DNA of 41,693 bases. It comes from Pelagibius sp. GTDB lineage: Bacteria > Pseudomonadota > Alphaproteobacteria > Kiloniellales > Kiloniellaceae. Position 1 is the stretch's first letter. Each line of letters begins with the position of its first letter. Under the pieces are notes generated by a model. It saw only the letters and a program-made list of their open reading frames with translations, ran no database searches and had not been told where the DNA came from. Below are positions 33,649-41,693 of this stretch, in pieces. Made by a program: the position numbers and the translations under genes. Where the stretch lies: positions 1 to 41,693 of the forward strand of contig NZ_JANQOI010000066.1 in NCBI RefSeq assembly GCF_028289705.1. The letters are read 5' to 3'.

Positions 33649-34620
33649 ATGAAGACGTGGAAGGCAGCAGCATGCGCCGCGATGGTCGCCGCCGCAGTGG
33701 CGACGGTCGCATCCCCCAGGCTTGCGGGCGCCGACTATCCGGAAAAGCCGGTGGAGATCATCGTGCCCTTCGGGGCGGGCGACGCTCTGGACAGCACCGC
33801 CCGGGTAATCGCCGAGCGCCTGAAGGAGAAGCTCGGCGTGCCGATCATCGTGAAGAACATCCCCGGCGCCGGCGGCGGCAAGGGAACGGCGGAGGCCAAC
33901 AAGGCCGCGCGCGACGGCTACACCCTGCTGATGGGATCCACCGGGGCGCTGACGGCCCGGCCCCTGATTCAGGACCCCGGCTACAAGACCAGCGATTTTG
34001 TGCCCCTCGCCCAGTTGGTCGAGGTGCCCATCGGGCTGGCGGTTGCCGCGGACAGCCCCTACAGCTCGGTGAAGGACATCGTCGAGGCGGCGGCCAAGGC
34101 GCCCGGCAAGGTCAAGTACTCGACCCCCGGCCCCGGCGCCACCCAGCACATCAACATGGAGATCTTCGCCAAGGACCAGGGTATTCAGATGCCCCACATC
34201 GGCGGGCGCGGCGGCAAGGGCGCGGTGACCAAGGCGCTCTCCGGAGAGGTCGACTTCGTCTTCGTCGGCGCCTCCAACTACACCAGCCTCGCCAAGGCCG
34301 GGAAGCTGCGAGTACTGGCCGTGGCGGCGGACGAGCGCGTGCCCTACCTGCCCGAGGTGCCGACCTTCAAGGAGCAGGGCTACGACTTCACGGTGGCGGT
34401 CTGGTTCGGCCTGCTGACCCACGACGGCGCGCCGCAGGCTGTGGTCGACAAGCTGCGCGGCGTGGTCTCCGAGGTCGCCAACACCGACGAGACGCGCGCG
34501 CTCTACAAGAAGTTCAATCTGAACGAAGCCTTTCTCGACGGCTCGGCCTTCCAGAAGCGCATCGACGCCAACGTCTCCAAGCACTCGGTGGTGCTGAAGG
34601 ACATCGGCCTGATGAAGTGA
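33649..34620 (+). CDS. tctC: Tripartite tricarboxylate transporter substrate-binding protein
   Basis: This 323-residue protein is a Bug/TctC-type periplasmic receptor. The signal peptide is visible (MKTWKAAACAAMVAAAVATV ending near LAGA). Family segments are DYPEKPVEIIVPFGAGDALD, VKNIPGAGGGKGTAEANKAA, STPGPGATQH and MPHIGGRGGKGAVTKALSGE. It captures carboxylates for the TctA/TctB membrane pair encoded downstream. ATG 33649 follows a GGGAGGG Shine-Dalgarno. The 283 bases before tctB contain a composite repeat, so subunit levels may be set separately. Bug proteins vary widely in ligand, so the substrate is open. Confidence 0.92.
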   Translation: MKTWKAAACAAMVAAAVATVASPRLAGADYPEKPVEIIVPFGAGDALDSTARVIAERLKEKLGVPIIVKNIPGAGGGKGTAEANKAARDGYTLLMGSTGALTARPLIQDPGYKTSDFVPLAQLVEVPIGLAVAADSPYSSVKDIVEAAAKAPGKVKYSTPGPGATQHINMEIFAKDQGIQMPHIGGRGGKGAVTKALSGEVDFVFVGASNYTSLAKAGKLRVLAVAADERVPYLPEVPTFKEQGYDFTVAVWFGLLTHDGAPQAVVDKLRGVVSEVANTDETRALYKKFNLNEAFLDGSAFQKRIDANVSKHSVVLKDIGLMK

Positions 34621-34716
34621 TCCTGCGGGGCGGAGGGCGCGGCGCGGAAAACCCGCAGCGCGCCTTCCACCTTGCTCTCCGAACAAGCCCGAGGGTGACG
34701 AGGATCAGACGACAGT

Positions 34717-34890
34717 TGTCATGCTTGGGCTTGTCCCGAGCATCCATGGACGGGCCAGACCGAAACTTCGCCGGTGAAGCCCCAGCGGGCGGCGCGATGG
34801 ACCCTCGGGACAAGCCCGAGGGTGACGATATGAGTGGCGGTGGCACTCGTAGGCTATTGATATTAAGTCACTCATTTCGAGTCGGACTCC
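34717..34890. repeat. Composite intergenic repeat, copy 2
   Basis: The inverted unit GTCATGCTTGGGCTTGTCCC is followed by GGACAAGCCCGAGGGTGACGA (to about 34829), the same-length spacer as copy 1, and a conserved tail (34851-34890) with TCGAGTCGGACTC. It stops 13 bases before the ATG of tctB. An extra half-unit ACAAGCCCGAGGGTGACGA lies just upstream at 34683-34701. Compared with 31934-32082, the tail matches at roughly three quarters of positions and in the same register. Confidence 0.75.
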
Positions 34891-34903
34891 AAGAGGTGGG
34901 GCG

Positions 34904-35338
34904 ATGAAGGCGGACAGGCTGGCCGGTGTCGTGACGGCGGTGGCCGGCTTGGGGCTGGCCGCGGCCAGCGCCGGGCTCGACATCCTCGCCAGCCAGCCGA
35001 CCCTCTCGGCGCGCTTTTTCCCCTATCTCCTGGCCGGCGTTCTCGTGCTCTGCGGTCTGGCCTTGGCCGTCAGGCCCGGCGAGCGGCTGCTGAGCGAGGT
35101 TGTCGCACAGCTTCTGGTCCGCCGCGGGCTCGCCTTCGCCGGCCTGCTGCTGGTCTACGCGCTGACCTTTCGCTATGTCGATTTCCGCTTCGGCACTTGG
35201 GCCTTCGTGCTGGCGGCGATGTGGGTCCTGGGGTCGCGCAGCCGCCTCGAACTGCTGATCCTTCCACTGGCGGTTTCCGCGGCGACCTACGCGCTGTTCC
35301 GCTACGGCTTCGTGGTGCTCTTGCCGACATGGACCTGA
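34904..35338 (+). CDS. tctB: Tripartite tricarboxylate transporter small membrane subunit
   Basis: This is a 144-residue protein with four hydrophobic segments (LAGVVTAVAGLGLAAA, FFPYLLAGVLVLCGLALAV, AFAGLLLVYALTF and the C-terminal LLILPLAVSAATYALF). The motif SARFFPYLLAGVL is typical of the TctB/DUF1468 family. It assembles with TctA. ATG 34904 has AGAGGTGGGG ahead of it, supplied by the sequence just after the composite repeat. The stop lies ten bases inside tctA. Confidence 0.88.
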   Translation: MKADRLAGVVTAVAGLGLAAASAGLDILASQPTLSARFFPYLLAGVLVLCGLALAVRPGERLLSEVVAQLLVRRGLAFAGLLLVYALTFRYVDFRFGTWAFVLAAMWVLGSRSRLELLILPLAVSAATYALFRYGFVVLLPTWT

Positions 35339-36813
35339 TCCCCCTCGACTCGGTTCTGGCCGGTGCCGCCGCCGTGTTTCAGGCCAAGGTGCTGCTGGCG
35401 ATCCTCATCGGCGTGCTGCTGGGCTTTCTCTTCGGGGCCTCGCCGGGGCTGACCGCCACCACCGGCGTCGCCATCGCCACGCCGCTCACCTTCGGCGTCA
35501 GCTTCGAGGTGGCCATGGCCCTGCTGCTGGGGATCTATGCCGCCGGCTATTTCGCCGGTTCCATCCCGGCCATCCTGATCAACACCCCGGGGGCGCCCGG
35601 CAACGCCGCCTCGGCGCTGGGCGGCTACCGTCTCGCCCGGGCGGGCCAGGCGGATCTCGCCATCAGCCTCGCCGTCGTCGCCTCGGCCTTCGGCGGCCTC
35701 CTCTCCCTCGCCGTGCTGATGCTGGCGGCGCCGAACCTGGCGAGCTTCGCCCTGGAGTTCACCTCGGTCGAGTACTTCGCCCTCGGCCTCTTCGGCCTGA
35801 TCTGCGTGGCGGCGGTCTCGAGCGGCTCCCTCATCAAGGGGATCGCCGGGGCGGCGCTTGGCATGGCGCTCGGCACCGTCGGCATCGACGAGGTGGGTGG
35901 GACGACGCGCTTCACCTTCGGCCTGCCGGAACTGCAGAGCGGCATCCCGCTGATCCCGGCGCTCATCGCCTTCTTCGCCGTGGCCGAGCTGCTGCTGCAG
36001 GCGGCGGCGCAGCAGGATGCGGCCGATCTGCCGCGTCAGCGCCTGCACCCCGTGGTGCGGCTGCCCGGCCTGATGCTGCGCAACGGCTGGCTGCTGCTGC
36101 GCAGCGCCCTGACCGGCACCGTCATCGGCATCCTGCCGGGCACCGGGCCGACCATCGCCGCCTGGATCGCCTATGGGCAGTCGGCCCGCCGCAAGGACGC
36201 CGCCGAGGGCGAGGAACGGTCGGCCACGCGCGGGCTGATCGCCGCGGAGTCGGCCAACAACGCGGTCACCGGCGGCGCCCTGGTGCCGCTGCTGACGTTG
36301 GGCATTCCCGGCGACACGGTGACCGCCGTGCTGATCGGCGCGCTGCTCATCCAGGGCATCGATCCGGGACCGTTTTTCATTTTCGAGCACGGCGACCTCT
36401 TCGCCCAGATCCTCATCATTCTGGTGATCTCGGCGCTGCTGATCCTGATCTTGGGCCTGGGCGCGCGGAGGGTGCTGCCGAAGATCCTCACCATCCCCCC
36501 GCGCATCCTGCTGCCGATTGTCGCCGTGCTCTGCGCCGCCGGCGGTTTCGCCATTCACCACGCGCCCTTTGAGGTCGGGCTGATCGCCGTCCTGGGGATC
36601 GGCGGCTACGTCCTCGCCCGCTTCGGCTTTCCCATGGCGCCCATCGTCATCGGGCTGGTGCTGGGCCCGATCATCGAGGTGAACCTGCGCAACGGCCTCG
36701 TCGCCAACGACATGGACGTGACGGTCTTCGTCACCCGCCCAATCAGCGCTGTCCTGCTGGCGGCCATCGCCGTGACCCTGGTCTGGTCGGCCTTGCGGTC
36801 CCGCCGCCGCTAG
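35329..36813 (+). CDS. tctA: Tripartite tricarboxylate transporter large membrane subunit
   Basis: This 494-residue protein is the transport subunit of the TctCBA system, with about 12 hydrophobic segments. Conserved family segments include GASPGLTATTGVAIATPLTF near the start, AILINTPGAPGNAASALGGY with its conserved glycine-proline motif, GTVIGILPGTGPTIAAWIAY and AESANNAVTGGALVPLLTLG in the second half, reflecting the internal repeat. Transport is thought to be driven by an ion gradient. ATG 35329 lies within the end of tctB. A GC-rich inverted sequence follows the stop but has no T-tract, so I do not call a terminator. Confidence 0.93.
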   Translation: MDLIPLDSVLAGAAAVFQAKVLLAILIGVLLGFLFGASPGLTATTGVAIATPLTFGVSFEVAMALLLGIYAAGYFAGSIPAILINTPGAPGNAASALGGYRLARAGQADLAISLAVVASAFGGLLSLAVLMLAAPNLASFALEFTSVEYFALGLFGLICVAAVSSGSLIKGIAGAALGMALGTVGIDEVGGTTRFTFGLPELQSGIPLIPALIAFFAVAELLLQAAAQQDAADLPRQRLHPVVRLPGLMLRNGWLLLRSALTGTVIGILPGTGPTIAAWIAYGQSARRKDAAEGEERSATRGLIAAESANNAVTGGALVPLLTLGIPGDTVTAVLIGALLIQGIDPGPFFIFEHGDLFAQILIILVISALLILILGLGARRVLPKILTIPPRILLPIVAVLCAAGGFAIHHAPFEVGLIAVLGIGGYVLARFGFPMAPIVIGLVLGPIIEVNLRNGLVANDMDVTVFVTRPISAVLLAAIAVTLVWSALRSRRR

Positions 36814-37071
36814 AGGCGGGCCGCGCCCCGGTCCGTGGTATGGCGTCCTGCGGTGGCAACCCACCGGACAGGTCCACAACCGCCGCGACGGCATGGCATA
36901 TTCCCGCATGCAGGACTATAGTTCCTGACCGCCGCTCCGCCCGCCATGGCATGCGTAACGCCCTGAAACATAAACACGATAAGGGAGTGTCGGTGATCAC
37001 TTTGTGAGGCTTCGGGCTGCGTGCCACCACAAATCCCCCGGCGTCGGGCGCCGGCAGCAGAGGAGGTCGCG
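36814..37071. other. Leader region before the Dpp-like operon
   Basis: This 258-base gap holds no convincing gene. CAGGACTATAGTTCCTG at 36911-36927 is a near-palindrome with one extra base in its right arm, 145 bases before the next start. GTGATCAC at about 36993-37000 is an 8-base palindrome. Either could be regulatory. The promoter of the peptide-transporter operon is presumably here, but no clear -35/-10 pair is seen. Confidence 0.35.
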
Positions 37072-38754
37072 GTGTCACGTCTAAGACAACATCCCTACAT
37101 TGCCACGCTGGTTCAGCAGTACTCCACCCGGGCGGTGAACCGGCGGGAGTTCCTGCGCACCGCCACCCTGCTTGGTCTCTCCGCCACCACCGCCTATGCC
37201 ATCGCCGGAAAGATCGACGGCCGCAGCGGCACCGCCCGTGCTCAAAGCAACAAGCCCAAAGGCGGCACCCTGCGGCTGAGCACCACGGTCTATGACGTGA
37301 AGTCGCCGGCCACGGCCTCGACGACCGCCCATCCGCTGATCTACGCGCAGGTGGTCGAGCATCTGACCAAGACCGGTGCCGACAATGTGACGCGCCCGCA
37401 CCTGCTGGAATCCTGGTCGCCCTCGGAGGATCTGCGGACCTGGGAATTGAAGATCCGGCCCGGCGTCACATGGCACTCCGGCCGCGCCTTTACCGCCGAC
37501 GACATCGTCTGGAACCTCACCCGCCTGCTCAGCGACGAGGCCGGCTCCTCCGTCCTCGGGCTGATGAAAGGCTACATGCTGAACGCGATCGACACCGGGG
37601 AGGTGAACGAGCGCGGCAGGAAGATCCTCAGGCACGAGCTCTGGGATGCCAATGCCATCGAGAAGGTCGACGACCGCACCGTCCGGCTCAATCTCAAGGC
37701 CCCGCAGCTCGCGGTGCCGGAGCATCTCTTCCACTATCCCGCGGTGATGCTGGACCCGGAGGAGGGCGGCGTCTTCGGGCCCGGCGCCAACGGCACCGGC
37801 GCCTTCACGCTGACGGAGTTGGAGGTTTCGCGCCGTGCCGTGCTGGAGGCGGTGGAGGACTACTGGGGCGAGGGCCCCTACCTCGACCGCATCGAGTTCA
37901 TCGACGTCGGCGGCAACGAGCAGGCCATCGTCAACGCCCTGCTGTCCAAGCAGGTCGACGGCGCCTTCCAGATCCTGCCGGACTTCTTCCCGGTGCTGGA
38001 GAACCAGGACCATCTGGCCTACTACGAGGTGACCACCGCCGACACCTCGGTGACCCGCATGAACGTCACCCACAAGCCCTTCGACGATCCGCGGGTGCGG
38101 CTCGCCTTTCGTCTGGCCATCGATCCGGCCAAGGCCAGCGCGGTCACCTACGGGCCCTTCTCGACGCCGGCGGAACACCATCACGTCTCGCCGATCCATC
38201 CGGAATACGCCCGGCTCGACCCCTGGACCCGCGACGTGGCGCGGGCCAAGGCCCTGCTGGCCGAGGCCGGCTACGGCGATGGTGTCGATGTCGAACTGAC
38301 CATCCAGCAGAACCCGCCGCACCACCTGCGCAACGCCACCGCGCTGGCCGAGATGTGGGAGGAGGCGGGCATCCGCGCCAAGATCAAGGTGGTGCCCAAC
38401 GCCCAGTACTGGGACGTCTGGCTGACCGCGCCGCTGGGCGCCACGGTCTGGGCCCACCGCCCGCTGGCTGTCATCAACCTGGCGCTCGCCTACCGCAGCG
38501 GCGTGCCCTGGAACGAGAGCGGCTATGCCAACCCCACCTTCGACCGGCTGCTCGACGCGGCGGAGGCGGTGCCGGACCCGGTGGCGCGCCGCGAGAACAT
38601 GGCGGAGATCCAAAGCCTGCTGCAGGACGACGGGCCCATCGTCCAGACCTACTGGCGCAAGCTCTTCACCTTCTACGACAAGCGCGTCGTCGGCTTCGCC
38701 ATGCATCCGACCTATCAGGTCTTCTGCAACGAACTGGCGCTGCGCGATGGCTGA
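37072..38754 (+). CDS. Dpp/Opp-type ABC transporter substrate-binding protein, Tat-exported
   Basis: This 560-residue protein belongs to SBP family 5 (peptide/nickel/opine binding). A twin-arginine signal (NRREFLRTATLLGLSATTAY) starts at about residue 24, after a 23-residue n-region, and cleavage is likely near TARAQS. The body shows SWSPSEDLRTWELKIRPGVTW, FTADDIVWNL and the DPRVRLAFRLAIDP segment typical of the family. GTG 37072 is chosen because GGAGG lies at 37062-37066; an in-frame GTG at 37021 lacks one. Two permeases and an ATPase follow. The ligand may be peptides or other amphipathic small molecules. Confidence 0.9.
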   Translation: MSRLRQHPYIATLVQQYSTRAVNRREFLRTATLLGLSATTAYAIAGKIDGRSGTARAQSNKPKGGTLRLSTTVYDVKSPATASTTAHPLIYAQVVEHLTKTGADNVTRPHLLESWSPSEDLRTWELKIRPGVTWHSGRAFTADDIVWNLTRLLSDEAGSSVLGLMKGYMLNAIDTGEVNERGRKILRHELWDANAIEKVDDRTVRLNLKAPQLAVPEHLFHYPAVMLDPEEGGVFGPGANGTGAFTLTELEVSRRAVLEAVEDYWGEGPYLDRIEFIDVGGNEQAIVNALLSKQVDGAFQILPDFFPVLENQDHLAYYEVTTADTSVTRMNVTHKPFDDPRVRLAFRLAIDPAKASAVTYGPFSTPAEHHHVSPIHPEYARLDPWTRDVARAKALLAEAGYGDGVDVELTIQQNPPHHLRNATALAEMWEEAGIRAKIKVVPNAQYWDVWLTAPLGATVWAHRPLAVINLALAYRSGVPWNESGYANPTFDRLLDAAEAVPDPVARRENMAEIQSLLQDDGPIVQTYWRKLFTFYDKRVVGFAMHPTYQVFCNELALRDG

Positions 38755-38775
38755 GCGGGGCGGGGCCGACGTGCG

Positions 38776-39789
38776 ATGATCTCCTTCATCGCACGACGGC
38801 TCGGCCAGTTCCTCTTCACCCTGCTGGCTGCGTCCTTCCTGCTGTTTGCGGTGACGGAGTTCTCGCCCGGCAATGTGGCGAGCAAGATCCTCGGCCCCTA
38901 CGCGGTGGAGAGCCAGGTCGACCTGCTCTACGACAAGCTCGACCTCGGCGACCCGCTGCTGCAGCGCTACACCAAGTGGCTGGGGACGCTGCTGGGGCTG
39001 TCGTCCAACGCGCTCGCCGATCCGGCCATCAGCCTCGGCCTCAGCGATCCGCGCGGCGCGCGCTACTTCGGCAATCTCGGCTTCTCGCTGATGCAGAAGG
39101 AGCCGGTGGTCGACGTGCTCGCCAGGCGCATCGGCCACACCGTCGTACTGACGGTCTGGGCCATCGCCTTCATCGTGCCCATCGCCCTCACCCTCGGCGT
39201 GATCAGCGGCGTCAATGCCGGGCGGCCCGTCGACCGCGGCATTTCGGGCCTCACCGTCACCCTGACCTCGCTGCCGGAGTTCGTCACCGCCGTCGCCCTG
39301 CTGCTGCTGTTCAGCGCCTGGCTGGGCTGGCTGCCGGGCACCAGTACCATGACCGCCGGCGACCAGTGGTCCGCCGCCTCGCAACTGGTGCTGCCGGTCA
39401 CGGTGCTGGTCATCGCCTCGGCCTCCTACGTCACCCGCATCGTGCGCGCCTCGGTCGCCGATACCCTGCGCCGGCCCTTCGTGCGCACCGCGCGGCTGAA
39501 GGGCCTCGCGCCGCGCCGCGTGATCCTACAGCACGTCTTGCGCAATGCCCTGATCGCACCGGTCACCGTCATCCTGCTGCAGGTCAACTGGATCCTCACC
39601 GGCGTCGTGGTGGTGGAGGCGATCTTCGCCTATCCGGGCATCGGCTCGCTGTTGCTGCAGGCCGCGCTCTTCGGCGACATCTACGTCGTACAGGCTCTGA
39701 CCCTGCTGGCGCTGACCGTCGCCGTGGGCACGCAGTTCGTCGGCGACATCGCCTACATGCTGCTCGACCCCAAGATCAGGCTGCGCTGA
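38776..39789 (+). CDS. Dpp/Opp-type ABC transporter permease (DppB-like)
   Basis: This is a 337-residue permease. The N-terminus (MISFIARRLGQFLFTLLAAS) is typical of the DppB half, followed by a periplasmic segment and five further hydrophobic stretches. The coupling loop contains FVRTARLKGLAPRRVILQHV, the family EAA-like motif (here AR-x-KGL). It comes 21 bases after the binding protein gene and 3 bases before the partner permease. The periplasmic region of about 90 residues is long for DppB. Confidence 0.9.
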   Translation: MISFIARRLGQFLFTLLAASFLLFAVTEFSPGNVASKILGPYAVESQVDLLYDKLDLGDPLLQRYTKWLGTLLGLSSNALADPAISLGLSDPRGARYFGNLGFSLMQKEPVVDVLARRIGHTVVLTVWAIAFIVPIALTLGVISGVNAGRPVDRGISGLTVTLTSLPEFVTAVALLLLFSAWLGWLPGTSTMTAGDQWSAASQLVLPVTVLVIASASYVTRIVRASVADTLRRPFVRTARLKGLAPRRVILQHVLRNALIAPVTVILLQVNWILTGVVVVEAIFAYPGIGSLLLQAALFGDIYVVQALTLLALTVAVGTQFVGDIAYMLLDPKIRLR

Positions 39790-39792
39790 GCC

Positions 39793-40656
39793 ATGGCCGA
39801 CCTCAGCCTCGCACGGCCACAGGGCCTGGGCCTCCGCCGCCTGCCGGTGCTCGGCGCCATCCTGCGCTCCCGCGCGGCCAGTCTCGGCTTTGCCATCGTC
39901 GCCGCCTGGGGGCTGGTGGCACTGCTGGCGCCCTGGCTCGCGCCCTACGACCCGACGGCGATCGACTTCGCCGCCGCGGCCGATCCTGCCCCCTCGGCCG
40001 CCCACCTGCTGGGCACCGACAGCATCGGCCGGGACCTCTTGTCGCGCATCATCTGGGGCGCGCGCACCACCTATGCCGTGGTGCCGCTGTCCATCGGCAG
40101 CGCCTTTCTGGTGGGCATCGCGGCGGGCACCCTGGCCGGCTACTACGGCGGCTGGCTCGACCATCTGGTCGGCCGCATCGGCGACACCATGCTCGCCTTT
40201 CCGGCCCTGGTGCTCTACGTGATCCTGATCACCGCCGTCGGCCCCTCGATGCTGAACATCGTCATCGCCGTCACTCTGGCCTATGCGCCGGGCGTCAGCC
40301 GGCTGGCGCGCAGCCAGGTGCTGGCCCTCAAGAACATGGACTACGTGAAGGCGGCGGAGGCGCGCGGCGAGCCGGCGCTCTACATCATGGCCCTGGAGAT
40401 TTTGCCCAATGCCCGCGGCCCCCTGATCGTCGATCTTTGCCTGCGCGCCGGCTACACCGTCATCCTGATCGGCACCCTCGGCTTTCTCGGCCTCGGCCTG
40501 CCGCCGCCGACCCCGGACTGGGGCGGCATGGTGGTGGAGGGCTCGCATCTGCTCTCCGTCCATTGGCACATGGCGGTGCTGCCCTGCATCGCCATCACCT
40601 CGGTGGTCGTCGGCTGCAATCTGATGGCCGACGGCCTGCGGGAGACCCAGCAGTGA
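39793..40656 (+). CDS. Dpp/Opp-type ABC transporter permease (DppC-like)
   Basis: This 287-residue permease has the DppC layout: a first membrane segment (LGFAIVAAWGLVALLAPWL), the periplasmic signature HLLGTDSIGRDLLSRIIWGA, five more hydrophobic segments and the coupling loop YVKAAEARGEPALYIMALEI. The stop overlaps the next start by four bases (GTGA at 40653-40656), so the ATPase is translationally coupled. Confidence 0.92.
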   Translation: MADLSLARPQGLGLRRLPVLGAILRSRAASLGFAIVAAWGLVALLAPWLAPYDPTAIDFAAAADPAPSAAHLLGTDSIGRDLLSRIIWGARTTYAVVPLSIGSAFLVGIAAGTLAGYYGGWLDHLVGRIGDTMLAFPALVLYVILITAVGPSMLNIVIAVTLAYAPGVSRLARSQVLALKNMDYVKAAEARGEPALYIMALEILPNARGPLIVDLCLRAGYTVILIGTLGFLGLGLPPPTPDWGGMVVEGSHLLSVHWHMAVLPCIAITSVVVGCNLMADGLRETQQ

Positions 40657-41693
40657 CGGCGCCGGTGCTCAGTATCGAACAGTTGACGGTCTGCTACCGC
40701 AGCGGCCGGCGCGATTTGCCGGCGGTGCAGCACCTCGACTTCGCGGTGCACCCCGGCGAGGCCTACGGGCTGGTGGGCGAGTCCGGCTGTGGCAAGTCGA
40801 CGGTGGCCTTTGCCGTCATGGGGCACCTGCCGGAGAACGGCAGCGTCACCGCCGGCCGCATTCTGGTCGACGGCGAAGACGTCGTCGGCCTCGACGAGCC
40901 GGGCCTGCGCCGCCTCCGGGGGGCCGCCGTCGCCATGGTCTATCAGGACCCCGCCGCCGCCCTGAACCCGGTGATGCGCATCGGCCGGCAACTGGCCGAA
41001 GCCCTGGAGGCCCATCGCCGGCTGCCGCCGGCCGAGGCGCGGGCGGAGATCCTGGAGGTGCTGACGCGGGTGCGCCTGCCGGAGCCGGCGCAGCTCCTGC
41101 GGCGCTATCCGCATCAGCTCTCCGGCGGGCAACGGCAGCGCATCGTCATCGCCATGGCGCTGCTGGCGCGCCCGCGCCTGCTGCTGTTGGACGAGCCCAC
41201 CACCGGGCTCGACGTGACGGTGGAGGCGAGCGTCGTGCGCCTCATCGCCGAGCTTGCCGCCGACAGCGGCATGGCGCTGCTCTACATCTCCCACAACCTG
41301 GGCCTCATGGCCCGGGTCTGCGACCGTATCGGGGTGATGTACGCCGGCCAACTCGTGGAAGAGGGGTCCGCGCGCCAGATCCTGAAGACGCCGCGACACC
41401 CCTACAACAGGGCCCTGATCGACTGCCTGCCGGACATCGCGGGCTCGACGGACCGTCAGCGCCTCTCCTCCATTCCCGGCCAGGTGCCGGCGCCCGGCGA
41501 CCTGCCGCCCGGCTGCCTCTTCGCGCCGCGCTGCGGCCATGCCAAGGCTGGGCTCTGCGACGCCGACCCGCCGCCGCGCATGGAACCGCTGGACGGCGAA
41601 CACCGGGCCCGCTGCCTGCGGCTCGCCGAGATCGTGGAAAGCCCGCCGCCCGCCGCCTTTCCGGTGCGCGCGCATGGAGCAGCGGAAGCTCGT
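40653..41693 (+). CDS. Dpp/Opp-type ABC transporter ATP-binding protein, 3' end outside the window
   Basis: The frame opens with GTG 40653, overlapping the permease stop, and stays open for 347 codons to the window end. Walker A GESGCGKST, Q-loop VYQDPAAALNPVM, signature LSGGQRQRIVIAMA, Walker B LLLDEPTTGLDVT and His-loop ISHN are all present. The C-terminal zone has the family HPYNRALIDCLPDI and the cysteine-rich PPGCLFAPRC...C segment. DppD/OppD proteins end about here (roughly 325-335 residues), yet no stop appears by residue 347, so it may continue into a second ATPase domain as in GsiA-like fusions. That continuation is inference. Confidence 0.88.
   Translation, partial: MTAPVLSIEQLTVCYRSGRRDLPAVQHLDFAVHPGEAYGLVGESGCGKSTVAFAVMGHLPENGSVTAGRILVDGEDVVGLDEPGLRRLRGAAVAMVYQDPAAALNPVMRIGRQLAEALEAHRRLPPAEARAEILEVLTRVRLPEPAQLLRRYPHQLSGGQRQRIVIAMALLARPRLLLLDEPTTGLDVTVEASVVRLIAELAADSGMALLYISHNLGLMARVCDRIGVMYAGQLVEEGSARQILKTPRHPYNRALIDCLPDIAGSTDRQRLSSIPGQVPAPGDLPPGCLFAPRCGHAKAGLCDADPPPRMEPLDGEHRARCLRLAEIVESPPPAAFPVRAHGAAEAR

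Noticed and set aside
31934-34890. The two intergenic repeats as part of a CRISPR array
   Set aside because: There are only two copies nearly 2.8 kb apart with genes between them, and each is itself palindromic and about 150 bases long.
36814-36835. A rho-independent terminator after tctA
   Set aside because: A GC-rich inverted sequence is present but there is no T-tract and the arms are short.
37081-39384. A 767-codon open frame on the minus strand opposite the peptide-binding protein and DppB-like genes
   Set aside because: It spans two real genes and shows no motif; it is an antisense shadow.

Overview
The window is GC-rich, gene-dense bacterial DNA with ATGA/TGATG gene overlaps, many GTG and TTG starts, several ABC and tripartite solute transporters, Tat-exported binding proteins and intergenic palindromic repeats of alphaproteobacterial type. 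I infer a metabolically versatile alphaproteobacterium, probably of the Rhodospirillales/Kiloniellales kind. That placement rests on style and gene content, because there is no rRNA or other marker gene here.

Layout. (1) 2-4227, plus strand: the end of a NitT/TauT-type binding protein, its ATPase and permease, then a 2-hydroxyacid dehydrogenase and an enolase-superfamily enzyme, an uptake and catabolic operon for an organic acid. (2) About 4320-7860: a visibly AT-richer island with two divergent genes, a Shedu-like (DUF4263) nuclease and a UvrD-family helicase. It looks like a horizontally acquired anti-phage module, and its right edge abuts what appears to be the severed 3' end of a small gene. 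(3) 7961-13615, minus strand: a trehalose operon with OtsA, a fused beta-phosphoglucomutase/OtsB protein and a GH65 phosphorylase. (4) 13892-15037, minus: a lipoprotein alpha/beta hydrolase, divergent from (5) 15251-19605, plus: a three-gene ABC/FtsX/HlyD-type export system. An FNR-like box lies between them.

(6) 19616-31076: a large catabolic locus. The minus arm encodes a SAF-domain oxidoreductase, a three-subunit AcoABC-like 2-oxoacid or acetoin dehydrogenase and a SorC-family regulator. The divergent plus arm encodes a CUT1 sugar/polyol ABC transporter and a PfkB kinase. Together they suggest import, phosphorylation and oxidation of an unidentified sugar, polyol or derivative. (7) 31138-33530: two unrecognised proteins and a PhnD-like binding protein without a visible signal peptide. 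(8) 33649-36813: a tripartite tricarboxylate transporter (TctC, TctB, TctA) preceded by a perfect 14-bp palindrome. (9) 37072-end: a Dpp/Opp-type peptide (or similar) ABC transporter that runs off the window.

The strongest candidates for something new are the Shedu/UvrD pair and the SorC/AcoABC/SAF-oxidoreductase/PfkB locus. Two homologous composite repeats that each end just before a start codon are also worth attention.
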